Positions 11,257-22,555 of a stretch of DNA of 64,000 nt are shown here, piece by piece; position 1 is the stretch's first letter; each line of letters opens with the position of its first letter. Both the position numbers and the translations under genes were made by a program. The notes under the pieces are model-generated. The model saw nothing but the letters and a program-made list of their open reading frames with translations. It was not told the DNA's origin and searched no databases. The DNA is from Lamellibrachia columna (lineage: Eukaryota; Annelida; Polychaeta; Sabellida; Siboglinidae): the NCBI GenBank assembly GCA_963662155.1, contig OY759263.1:44600002-44664001 (forward strand). Reading direction: 5' to 3'.

Positions 11257-12240
11257 TGATCTATGCATCGCAGGCGCTTTCACCAAATATCAGCAAACCG
11301 TGTTTATCTATATATAAAATAGTAAGGTTCCAAATCTAAAAACCTCCACCCTTGTCAACATCATGTAATATCTCAACAGCATGTAATATCTTCTAGGGTC
11401 ACAGAATAATTTGCTTTTACAAATGTTGGTGGGCATGTGCAGACTCTTCGATCGCTTACGACAGCGTTCGAAAAGGTGCGTTAATTTGGTAACGTTCGAA
11501 CCCTCGTTCATGTGTGTTTGTCTCGTACTCGGACATTCGTCCCGTATCCCGTCCGCGTCGACATCATCGTGTCTATCGACCACCGACTGTCTATCGTGCA
11601 GCGCTACGACCGCCGACGTACAGTAGGCTGATAGCTGAGCAGCGGCACGGTCCTGATCGCGCAAAGGCGTAGCAGTTCTGCATGAGCGACAATAGGGTAG
11701 CATGGGGCAACGCGGTCCCCCTAAGGAAAACGTTCAAGTTTTACATCATGAAACTATGTAAACATATATTTAACATGTTAATATTATATACAAATATATG
11801 TGTTACCCATTAGAAAACAATTTTCAACAAACCACCTAGATGAGCTACATATGAAAAACAATACGAGTACCTCAAAAACCGTCTTGCCCCATGCCTTGAG
11901 GCAAGACGGCCCCCGCCTGGGGCGAGACGGTCTGCAGATCGTCTTTCCCCGACGTCATGGTTTCAGGCAAACATATGCGATTGTTATTAGTATTGCGCCC
12001 ACAAATGAAGATGATTGTTGTAAGTACCCGCATGGGATATATATGATCAACTGCATATTTACTTAAGTTAGTCTACAACAAAACATGGTAGCTATTTTAG
12101 CATCGCAATACGCATCAACATAGTCCTGCTTTTCTCGCTATGCGTGGTTACACTAATACAAAAAACGTATAGAGTTCACGAGCCAATTTTATTAGGACCT
12201 ATGAAAGCTCCACCAACGTATCATTAACGTAGGAATATAA

Positions 12241-12903
12241 CTAAAATAAATCGACGTAGCGTTCATTACGCAATGGCGTAAGCAGAACAACAGAACGAAC
12301 GTGTCCGATCTGTGCCTCATTCATTTCACTCAATGTCCGAATCTCAGTTTGGATAACGAATGTCTGCCCCGGCGTGCATTCGTTGTGGGCCCACTTGTGA
12401 CATTCCTGACATTGGACCCACAACTCCCGCGACCTACTGTTGTTAAACGGCTCCCCGCAAATCAGGCACGGCCACTCCTCATCTTTCTCTTCACTGCTCT
12501 CGGTCCTTGGCTTAAATTCTTGCTTGCGGTCTTCACCGAAGATATCGGAGACGCTTGTGCCTTTCGGGACACGCACACTCAGATCTCCATGACGTGCGAG
12601 GAATCCACGCAATCAGTCATACCCAGCCATGTTGTTCTCGTATGAGAACGGGCGAGGAACACCCCATTTGTCAGCAACTGGGTACGCCAGTCGCCGAAGA
12701 TCTATTGTTGTTAAGTTGAACAACACATCCTCCATCAGCGTCACGTGTTCGTGATCGGAGGCTTCTACTCGGGCGTCGAGAATAGGAACTTTCTGTCCAA
12801 CTCGAATTACGCCCGGTTCTCTAACTTTCCCATCTCGGTGCCTCCGGAGAGTCGACGCTGGGATGTTTCTTTCGCGGCTGACTTGCCTTAATGCAACTCC
12901 TTT
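12241..12903 (-). pseudogene. pogo-like transposase, exon 2: HTH and CENP-B domains fused to PHD-like finger
   Basis: The acceptor TTTCCAG precedes 12903. The first codons complete a Psq helix-turn-helix (KGVALRQVSRERNIPASTL, then RRH). A CENP-B-type DNA-binding region follows (LTTIDLRRLAYPVADKWGV, then NNMAGYD). An in-frame TGA at 12615-12613 replaces the expected Trp, then LRGFLARHGDLSVR. Within about 30 residues the frame reaches a C-terminal zinc finger (CLICGEPF, WVQCQECHKWAHNEC) and a stop at 12241. The roughly 200-residue DDE nuclease normally between these parts is absent. This is either an internally deleted transposon or a DNA-binding derivative; the two stops favour a dead copy. 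Confidence 0.75.
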
Positions 12904-13094
12904 CTGGAAACAAGGACATTGAATAAACTGTAAGCACCCAGGCAGGTATTAAACTGGAGCTCAAGGACCCCTGCATACACCCACGTGTGAACTTATATCT
13001 TTATACATGTGCATGAAGCAAGATTAATGCAAACAAGACAATAGTATGCAACATGTTGTACCCCCTATAATAGCGATAGGCCGCTACGCCATAC

Positions 13095-13175
13095 CTTAAT
13101 ATCTTCCAGAGCTTTATTTAGAAGGTCACTGCCATACATTCCTCTTTACGTTCTTCGCTGATATGAACGAACCAT
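13095..13175 (-). pseudogene. pogo-like transposase, exon 1 (N-terminus)
   Basis: ATG at 13175-13173 opens MVRSYQRRT, then an in-frame TAA, then [17 protein letters not shown], ending at an AAG|GTATGG donor (13095/13094). This is the usual N-terminal start of pogo/Tigger transposases ahead of the Psq-type helix-turn-helix. The exon is 81 bp in phase 0 and splices to 12903. The stop codon makes it a pseudogene. Confidence 0.72.
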
Positions 13176-13257
13176 CGCCTGAAAATAAAATATATACATG
13201 TAAATATAATAATAATAATATATCAATCAATTACCGTTGTAAAATGTACGTTGTAGT

Positions 13258-13704
<447 letters not shown>

Positions 13705-13729
13705 GTAATAATATTCCATCATGATTACA

Positions 13730-14240
13730 GAAAGGCTGTGCAAGCTCTCGGTATGGTGAAGAGATCCTTCAAGTATTTGAACAGAGAATCTTTTGTGACA
13801 CTGTACATAGCATATGTCAGACCTTTGGGTTCTATGTACATGCATGGAGCCCATACCTAGCGAACGATATTGACAACCTAGAGAAGGTCCAACGCAGAGC
13901 GTGAAGACAGACTAAGGCATCTGGGAGTATACTCGCTGTACTGCCGACGTCAGAGAGGTGACTTTATTGAAACCTTCAAGATACTAAACGGATGGGACTA
14001 GGTTGAAGCCGGGACTTCAAAGAGAACAGACAACTTGAACGTACCGTACTCTAAGAAGATCTTCAAGCGGAGAACTATACTCCAGATTAGGTGGAGTTTC
14101 TTCTCGCTTCGGATGATTGACCAATGGAATGGACTTCCTCAAGCAGTGGTTGATGCCAAGACAGTGCCGCAGTTTACAGCCAGACTAGACAAATACAGGA
14201 GAAGCCAGGGATGTGGGTGCCCAGGCCAAAAATAACGCAT
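13730..14240 (+). mobile_element. LINE remnant, C-terminal part of ORF2 (non-CR1-A type)
   Basis: Broken frames read [20 protein letters not shown], then [22 protein letters not shown] and finally FFSLRMIDQWNGLPQAVVDA up to GCPGQK. This is the RT-distal C-terminal pattern of jockey/CR1-group non-LTR retrotransposons (trimming, IRPHLEY-like and RV-NxWN-LP motifs). Stops and frameshifts occur throughout. It abuts the pogo-family element on its left. Confidence 0.75.
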
Positions 14241-14300
14241 TAAGTGTAGATCCGACTCCGCAGTCCAACCACACGAGCCATTCTTGAAAGTACAGCACCC

Positions 14301-15131
14301 TTGGAGTCGCTCATGACGGTGCAGCCTCCGGGGAGTCACTCTGTATGGTGCAGCCTCCGGGGAGTCACTCTGTATGGTGCAGCCTTCCGGGGAGTCACTC
14401 TTTATGGTGCAGCCACCATGGAGTCACTCTCTATGGTGCAGCCTCCGGGGAGTCACTCTCTATGGTGCAGCCACCGGGGAATCACTCTGTATGGTGCAGC
14501 CACCGGGGAGTCACTCTGTATGGTGCAGCTTTCCGTGGGAGTCACTCTCTATGGTGCAGCCACCGGGGAGTCACTCTCTATGGTGCAGCCTCCGGGGAGT
14601 CACTCTGTATGGTGCAGCTTTCCGGGGGAGTCACTCTCTATGGTGCAGCCACCGGGGAGTCACTCTCTATGGTGCAGCCTCCGGGGAGTCACTCTCTACG
14701 GTGCAGCCACCGGGAGCCCCTCTCTACGGGCATCCTCCGGGGAGTCACTCTCTATCTACGGCGCATCCTCAGGGGAGTCACTCTCTATCTATGGGGCATC
14801 CTCCGGGGAGTCAGTCTGTACGGTACATTCTCCGGGGAGTCACTCTCGATAGTGTATACTATAGGGAGTCACTCTCTACAGTACATCCTCCGGGGAGACA
14901 CTCTCTACGGTATATCCTCCGGGGAGACACTCTCTACGGTACATCCTCCGGGGAGACACTCTCTACGGTACATCCTCCGGGGAGACACTCTCTACGGTAC
15001 ATCCTCCGGGGAGACACTCTCTACGGTACATCCTCCGGGGAGACACTCTCTACGGTACATCCTCCGGGGAGACACTCTCTACGGTACATCCTCCGGGGAG
15101 ACACTCTCTACGGCACATCTTCCGTGGAGTA
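14301..15131 (+). repeat. 29-bp minisatellite with two sub-arrays
   Basis: Roughly 28 units. The first block (14301-14700) has units GGGGAGTCACTCTCTATGG followed by TGCAGCCTCC; the last block (14880-15120) has GGGGAGACACTCTCTACGG followed by TACATCCTCC and is almost perfectly homogeneous. Transitional units lie between. The long frames across it are repeat artefacts. Confidence 0.95.
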
Positions 15132-15447
15132 ACTCTCTATCGCCGCTCTCGACGGTCCAACCTTTGTGAAGAAATTGGCAGCACATACACAAATAAATAT
15201 ACTGAATGGCATGTTTATTCAAACGAACAACATCAACGCATTAGACAAATCGCGTAACATTTGTTTTAAAACTCCGCACGTATATACAACCGCAACGCCG
15301 CTGTAAAAACGTGCCATCTGGGAATACTCTAGCAACATTATTACACAAGCATACTATTCCTTAGAGCTCACACTGCAAAATACAACCAAACGTTGTGGGA
15401 TTATGGGGATTATACTTAGCTAACTCCCAGACATCAGCAATGTACAT

Positions 15448-15600
<153 letters not shown>

Positions 15601-16000
15601 CCCTCGGAGTTTTAAAAGGGGGGTTCGAGCATACACAATCAACTGGGGATTTGTGGGATAATTTCTGAAAAATGTTACCGTTAAAAGAAATTTTCTCAAA
15701 AAGAGGGATTCGAACGAACCCCCCTCCCCGACTCCGTGAAGACGGGTATATATATAACATCTTAAAGGAAAGTAAACCATAATTAAGATATCATGCTGAA
15801 TGAATATTTCGTCTCTGCGAAATTGCGGTTTGATGAAATATAATGGTGTAATGTCATCGTTACGAAGGAAAGCCTTGCAAATATAAGTCAGTTTCAAAAC
15901 CTAAAATGTTGTGACTTTAAACATGTTGCTCACTTATGATCTCTACAAGCTGCTCACTTACACGCTGTTGTGACAAAGTAACATGAAAGACAATACTTAC

Positions 16001-16138
16001 CGATTGTGCAGTGAGTGGTTCGGGGTATGGTTGAACAACTACATGACCTGCAGTTACATTCGTAACCGTTCACTTTGTCCACACACGAGTTCGCGTAATT
16101 TGCATTACCGCACGGGTTGCTTTCGCATTCATTAATAT
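16001..16138 (-). CDS. Calcium-binding EGF-like exon
   Basis: On the minus strand an acceptor GTTGTAG precedes 16138 and a strong donor ATCG|GTAAGT follows 16001. The 138-bp exon is phase 1 at both ends, the usual phase of EGF exons. It begins with the Ca-binding signature (D)INECESNPCGN and continues SCVDKVNGYECNCR, ending TTHCTIG. The C-terminal half is unusual: extra Cys residues (RSCSCS) replace the normal Gly/aromatic C5-C6 loop. No neighbouring EGF exons were found within several kb, so the parent gene is unknown. A capture or relic exon is possible. Confidence 0.7.
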
Positions 16139-16690
16139 CTACAACCAGGAACAACCAAGATAGGTATTCAGCCTATATGTCCAAACTGGTGTAGGTCGAA
16201 CATCAAATTATGTTTCAACATGTATGAAACTTAATCAACCAAAATGTATAAATAGTGTAAGAAATGGCAGTAAACAATTATAATATAGGTCTTAGGAGAC
16301 CTGGTTTCAATAATCAGGACAGGACAGAGTACAAGATCTGGCTTAGGTTGCGGACCAGCATATATTGCACAACTGATCCATTTTAAGTGAAATAAACACA
16401 GTTTTATCTGGTTTTTCTCGGGACTGAATAATCATTGTCTGCAATTAACCACCAGATGGCAATAATAATGAAGATAATAATATAATAATAAAATACGATA
16501 TCTATATAAAACAATACATGCATAACATCACCAATAAGGGCATGTTATCTAACAATCAAATTTAAAACACCTCCCAGAATTCAAGCCCCATGTGAATGAA
16601 TGAAACTAGTAGACCACCTAGTACAGTGACTTATCTAGGATATTGCAAAGGGGGAGGCCAAGGGGGAGGCCGGGGGGAAGCCTAGGCAAT
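16139..16690. other. Non-coding sequence with MITE-start fragment
   Basis: Nothing coding was seen. AGTGACTTATCTAGGATATT at about 16624 is a partial match to the AGTGGCGTATCTAG MITE family. Confidence 0.4.
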
Positions 16691-18648
16691 TGTCACAGAT
16701 CGGACAGTTTGTCTAGAATTAGCTTGTTTACTTTAGTCACGTAGTAATTGAACTTGGTGATTGAGAGTCGTGCTAGTGGCGCGTAATAGCAACCTATGGC
16801 GAATCTAGATATCGGAAACCATTTTTTTTCAATTGATTAACAGATAAACGAAACGTTGTCATGTTTGGTAATATTGGAAAACTCGTTGTATACTGATATT
16901 GTTTATCCTTGTTTTATTACTTTGGTGTTATGGTTTATGGTGAATTACAAATATCTTGAGACATAGTACGTAGAGGTTGTTGATTTTTTTTCGGTGACAC
17001 TATAATGGTTAGGTAAATATTTTAGCGTTCTCACTTTCGACAATGGGTTGAGCTAAAGGAAATTTATAAACGTACTCTTTCTGTTATAAATCTTGTGACA
17101 GATGCACTTTGGTGTACATCATCGTTATGTGCGTATTGCATAGATTCTTAAGATATAGATTTTGTGTAGGATATTATGTTATTTGAATGTTTGACATTGG
17201 GGTGTTGTGGTGCAAATGTTACGTACATTTCCACAAGTCAACTTGCAATTTGTATAGGCAACCAAGCCTTTCCGTGGTCAACGCGAGTTAAGTATGCACT
17301 AAAATGATTGGTTGATTTATTATTATTGATTTTCCACGAAGTGAATCGGTATTTCAATCGATAATTGTCTCCGAGACATGGGAATCTGAACCATCGTTCA
17401 TTCGAACAGTGTACATTCACCGAGTAAGGTAATGTGACTTATACCCATGTCTCGTGTTAAGAATTTGGACGTGCAATGACAATAATTGTCGTTGCGTTGC
17501 ATTCTTTACAATTCAAGAGAAGTCAAGATATGATTATGTTACCGTTATTTCTCTGCTAAGCGCCGTCTAACATTTTTCCGTGAAACAACTAAACACCGAA
17601 AACTAGACGTTGTCTGGACTGAGATACGTTTACCGGCAGCCAGCCGCGAAACGTCGCCAACAATCGCCGTACGAGTTACACACGCTGACACCTCGTGCGA
17701 CACGCTCGCCTTCGTGTTACATTCGCCGTATAAATGTACTTTTTTATATTGCGCAGTATCAAATCCTCGGGACTGCTCATAGCGCTTTACACTTCACTCC
17801 CTGGCAGACCTGTTCATTTCAACGCCATCTCCACTTCTCTGGGCATTCAGCCAAGCTACAATTATTGTGAGAAGACTATTCGTTCAGATATCCAACTCCG
17901 TCTGTATCCAAGTGCTTATTTATACTGTTGAATGAACTGTGGCAACGTGGGATGAACTAAATTGCCAAAGTTCTCTCTCGATTAAGAACCCCTCGTTCAA
18001 ACCGCTATCCTACCGCGCCCCCTGCTGAACGTGATACGCACGTCATCGTGTTTCGTTCGTCGACATTCGACAGATAGTAGCATCATCTTACTCCGGGTTT
18101 GGGCACTTTCTAAGTTTGTATTTTGCTAACGCACACGTTTGGGCTAGCTGCGCAGATATAAATATAACACAACCCGCCAGTAAAGGTTATGTGCGCTGCT
18201 GACCCGCAGGTTAACTATAATCCATCATTAGTTGTACTACCCCACGGGAGCCACCCAATGCATTGCCAGTATACCATCCTTGATAACTGACCGAACTTAG
18301 TCCTTGAATACGTTCTACACTTTCAGTTAACAAATATATACCGTTTTCACGTTGAGCGGGTTGAAATATATACACACTTTTCCTTGGACAGGAGTCACAT
18401 TCCACAAGTTACGCAAAATTATACTATTTTCAAGTTGAATGAGTCAAAGCAGATACACATTCTTTAACGTATAAGGTGGCGTATCGAAATCAAGCCGTTG
18501 GTGTCGTATCTTATCAGCTAGAAGTACGAAAGCAGGCACATAAACAATAACATTTGACTGACTGACACATTGGAATTTACCCGAAATCCTGTTAAATGTG
18601 AACAATTGTAAATTTTCTTACAAAGTTATGCCATTATATGGATATTAG

Positions 18649-18745
18649 AGGGAGGGAGGGAGGGAGGGAGGGAGGGAGGGAGGGAGGGAGGCAGGGAGGG
18701 AGGGAGGGAGGGAGGGAGGGAGGGAGGGAGGGAGGGAGGGAGGGA
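18649..18745 (+). repeat. (GGGA)n microsatellite
   Basis: About 24 AGGG units with a single GCAGG interruption, directly upstream of the integrase remnant. Confidence 0.97.
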
Positions 18746-18773
18746 ACTAACTAATGAAGAGTGGACATATCTT

Positions 18774-19813
18774 GTGGTTCTCCGAGTTTTCAGAAAGCAA
18801 ATTCTGCAACTAGGTCATGAGACTGTTCTGGCGTACCACTTAAGTGTTAGAAGGACTTCCAATAAAATTTGCAAGAATTTCTATTGGCCATACAGTTTCG
18901 GCGATAGCAACAGATTCTGGCAATCTTGCGACATATGCCGGAGAACGGTAAACCGAGGAAGCGTTAAAGTGGCTCCTGTTCAATTGATGCCCGATTGATT
19001 GACCGATATCCCTTTTCATAAGGTCGCCATTGACTTGATAGGTCTACCGATGGTCAAAACTTATGGATCCTAACCTTAGTTGACTGCGTTACCTACTACT
19101 ACCGAGGTAGTTGCTAAAGCTCTTCTATCCATATTTACTAAGGAATGCTTCCCAGCTGAGGTACTCTGTGATAATGGCCCTCAATTTGTTTCTAGTGTCA
19201 TGAGTGAAGTAGATAGACTAATGTCTATCCACCAGGTGCATTCTACTCTTCACCACCAAATGGCCAATGGGCTAGTAGAAAGTTCAAACGGCACTCCAAA
19301 GAAGATGCTGATATGAAGTATGTGTGCGGAGCGACCCTGCAATTGGGACCGTTATTTAAAACCTCTTCTTTTTGCCTATCGAGAAACCCCACAAGAGAGT
19401 ACGAGATTTTGTCTCTTCGCACTGTTGTACAACAGGACATTTATAGAACTATAGCCATTGTGAAAGGGTTGTGGTCTAGAGAAAGCACCGATAGCGACAC
19501 TAAACAAACACATCAGCACGTTTTCGAGGTGAGGAACAGGATAGAAAATAAGTGTAAAGCAGCTAGAGATAATATGGAAACTTCGCATTTGCGCTGCAAA
19601 GGCCATTTCGACAAAAATTCGCATATAATAACTCTCAACATGTTTACTGTGATGCTGCCCACTAATTACAACAAGCTGCTTATACAATTGAAAGGACCTT
19701 ATGAGGTAACAGAGAAAGTCGGGTTAACCGCTTACCGGATTCTGATTGGAAACAACATCAAGATCTTCCATCTGAACAAGAAAATTATGTTTCCAGGTCG
19801 ACAGAGGAAGTAG
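18774..19813 (+). pseudogene. Ty3/gypsy-type integrase remnant
   Basis: The HHCC zinc domain is visible in HETVLAYHLSVRRTSNKI then FYWP then CDICRRT (18822-18945). After a frameshift, the DDE core shows TEVVAKALLSIF, LCDNGPQFVSS (second Asp) and HHQMANGLVESSNG (Glu) at 19080-19300. The C-terminal tail contains KLLIQLKGPYEVTEKVGL then AYRI, typical of the GPY/F module. Several frameshifts and stops make it inactive. The frame runs directly into RT-upstream sequence at 19830. Confidence 0.85.
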
Positions 19814-19829
19814 TGTCTACTGTTGCTCT

Positions 19830-20469
19830 AATGGATTCTCCTAATGATTCATCCTTAGAGATAGAACCGCTTTAAGGAAAACCGGAAGAGAACATTAAGA
19901 AAGTATCCCTTTCACCTGAACTCGATTCTTCTCAAACTAAACAGCTGGTTGGTTTGATCGAAGAATTCAAAGAGATCTTTTCTTAAAACCCTGGATGCAC
20001 TACATACGTTGAACGCGACTAAACCCATTTTGGTTAAGCCTTATCCAATTTTTTTTCCGCCAAAGTATCGGACGTAGTTAAAGAGATAAATAAGGTGCTC
20101 AAACTAGGAATCACCGAACCGTCGATATCTCCGTAGTGTTACCCTCTGTTGTTGGTTAAGAAACCAAATGGAACAAATCGTCCAGTGGTAGATTTCCGTC
20201 AACTAAACCGAGCTATCACTTTCGACTCTGAGCATGTGCCCAATCCTGAAGCGATATTTGCACTTTGTCCAAACACCAGAAAAGTTCAACGGCACTCCGA
20301 AAAAGATGCTGTTGCAACCGTATCAAGTAAACTTGACTATATCAAAGGTTATAGGCAGATTGCTATGCATGCCAAATATATAGAGAAGAATGCTTTCTCT
20401 AGTCTTTCGATGGATTATTATTATGCGACTCTCCCTATCGGAGCATATAGTAATTTAATTTTTTTATGA
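19830..20469 (+). pseudogene. Ty3/gypsy-type reverse transcriptase remnant (5' half)
   Basis: The N-terminal linker LSPELDSSQTKQLVGLIEEF then KEIFS is followed by degraded VVKEINKVLKLGITEPS, then LLVKKPNGTNRPVVDFRQLN and a damaged first catalytic block SKLDYIKGYRQIAMHA, ending near TLPIGAYSN. The YxDD block, RNase H and any downstream domain are missing. Its position immediately after the integrase tail is the notable point. Confidence 0.82.
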
Positions 20470-20829
20470 GTTTTGATATACTTAGGTTTTAGCTGTATCG
20501 CATTTATCTTTTGTTGTTACGCATTAAACAACAATGTGATTACATTAGCATCAGCATAGTTACGTTGTGTTCGTTTCACATGTATGTTTAGTTAGATTTA
20601 GTAGTTTAGTTCACTTTAGTTACCTAGCGATTGAACGTTTTGATTAAGAGTCGTACTAATGGTGCCAAATAACGACTGATGACGATTCAAGATATTTAAA
20701 AAAAATTTTTTTCCAACTGATTAACATATAAACGAAATGTTGTCATGTTTGGTATCATTTGGCAAGTTCTCTATTTAGCAAATATCGTAGTTCTAATATA
20801 TTGTTACCAACACAAAATATATTCGTATC

Positions 20830-22110
20830 ATCTGCAAAAAGTATGAATTTTACAAATTGTTATCATTAACATAGAGGACCAATAATCTTGGAACTAAAAT
20901 TGACACCTGCGGAACTCCACATGTGACATTTAATAGCTCCGAGATACACCCGTCAATATTTACAAATTGCTTCCTGTTCGAAAGGTAGCTTTTACTCCAA
21001 TCATTAGCTACTCCACGCACACCATAATATTTCAGGTTTGCAGATGACATATATGACCTTTGCGACAATATCCCTGCTTATGTCTTCAAAATCTGAAGAT
21101 ATCATTTTTGAACACGTTTTCACTGTAGTTGTAACCTCTTCTTCATATACAGGTTTGAGGAAGAAACTTTGTTCAATACTACTTCCTAAATAATCATACA
21201 CAGAAATATGGTAATCCGGATTAGTCATATCCTTTGTTAAATTAAGATCAACATTTGTAAAAAACATGTTAAACTAATTTATCATATTATATTTTTGGTT
21301 GGTGATGTATGCATCCCCATACAGTAATTGTGTTGGATAGTTCATCGATTGGCGTTGTTTACGTAACACAGTATTCAAAATCGCCCATGTTTCTTTGGTA
21401 TTTCCATTCTTTTTCGACAACAGTTTAATGTAATGTGCTTTTTCAGCCAATCTTAAGATAGAAGTTAGTTTATTTGTATGCCTTTTTTATCTAGACTCCG
21501 CAGTTCTGTCCCGGAGAAATGTTCTGTATAGAACATTCTTCTTACGGCACGCATTTTGAATCCGTTTGTAAACCCAGGTTTTTTCTTACATGTTTGCTTA
21601 ATCACAACCTTCTCAACTGGGCAATGATGGTTGTACGATATACCAAATCTGCTGACAAAGTTGGTATACGCCAGATTTACATCATCGGTTTGTAACACAT
21701 TATCCCACTTTTCTTGCCTCAAACTTTCAATAAGCAAACACATTAGCATCTTCTACTTTTCTTACATATTTAAATGTGTCATATTTCTGTTTGTCTATTT
21801 CATAATTACATAAAGCGAATATTGGCAAATGATCGCTAATACCATTGATTAATAATCCAGTTCTAACTAAGTAATTAGTTTGATTAGTAAATATATTACC
21901 TATCAAAGTAAACGAGTTAGTGGTAAGTCGACTCTGTCTGTCTATTAACTGATAAAAAACTGCAAACCTAAACCATGCATACAATCTAAAAAACGCTTTG
22001 TCCCATTGTGTGTTTCAAGTTATGGGAGATCGATATTAAAATAACCATATACAAAAATAGATTTACTCGGTATGACATCAGTAATCAACTGTTCTATGCA
22101 TTCACATAAT
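20830..22110 (-). mobile_element. LINE remnant (jockey/CR1-group, distinct family): endonuclease and RT
   Basis: Minus-strand frames give the endonuclease (GSDIDLLCECIEQLI, VYGYFNIDLP, NIFTNQTNYLV, ISDHLPIFAL, 22110 to 21780), then linker, then an RT (YGVRGVANDWSKSYLSNRKQ, VTCGVPQVSILVPRLLVLYV, 21030-20850). Catalytic SDH is present, but RT blocks are split by frameshifts and the YADD region is largely absent at the truncation. The ORF1-like fragment at 24006-24310 on the same strand may be its upstream part, separated by an array and a Mutator-like insertion. Confidence 0.8.
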
Positions 22111-22117
22111 AGGTCTA

Positions 22118-22497
22118 TGTCTGACCCCGGTGTTCTGTGCTCTCATAAGGTCTATGTCTGACCCCGGTGTTCTGTGCTCTCACAAGGTCTATGTCTGACC
22201 CCGGTGTTCTGTGCTCTCACAAGGTCTATGTCTGACCCCGGTGTTCTGTGCTCTCACAAGGTCTATGTCCGACCCCGGTGTTCTGTGCTCTCACAAGGTC
22301 TATGTCTGACCCCGGTGTTCTGTGCTCTCACAAGGTCTATGTCCGACCCCGGTGTTCTGTGCTCTCACAAGGCCTATGTCCGACCCCGGTGTTCTGTGCT
22401 CTCACAAGGTCTATGTCTGACCCCGGTGTTCTGTGCTCTCACAAGGTCTATGTCTGACCCCGGTGTTCTGTGCTCTCACAAGGTCTATGTCTGGGTG
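22118..22497 (+). repeat. 37-bp minisatellite (about 10 units) derived from LINE endonuclease codons
   Basis: The unit begins AGGTCTATGTCTGACCCCGG and continues TGTTCTGTGCTCTCACA, with only T/C differences between units. The proximal edge is continuous with the LINE endonuclease frame: on the minus strand each unit reads RTPGSDIDL, the same codons found at the 5' edge of the LINE at about 22110. So the array seems amplified from within the LINE. Confidence 0.9.
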
Positions 22498-22555
22498 GGG
22501 GGGGGTGAGGGGGGTCCTCAGCTGTCGTCGATAGCGGAGCTGTGCGTGCCCGGCT

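Larger units (their letters stand above)
16716..20775 (+). mobile_element. Degenerate Ty3/gypsy-type LTR retrotransposon, integrase before RT
   Basis: Two direct, diverged repeats bracket the pol remnants: 16716-16895 and 20600-20775. They share GATT(G/A)AGAGTCGT, CAA(C/T)TGATTAACA and GTTGTCATGTTTGGTA. They are candidate LTR remnants. Between them pol runs in the order integrase zinc domain, integrase core, integrase tail, reverse transcriptase. No gag, protease or RNase H was recognised, and 16900-18640 is unassigned. The integrase-first order is that of Gmr1-like elements. Confidence 0.6.

Noticed and set aside
11308..11703. 131-codon minus-strand frame next to the pogo end
   Set aside because: The composition shows no domain and the frame crosses the transposon boundary at 11695.
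14301..15169. Frames of 183-274 codons
   Set aside because: Three staggered frames are open at once over a 29-bp minisatellite, the signature of repeat-driven openness.
22118..22497. CRISPR-like array
   Set aside because: The 37-bp units are directly adjacent with no spacers; it is a minisatellite.
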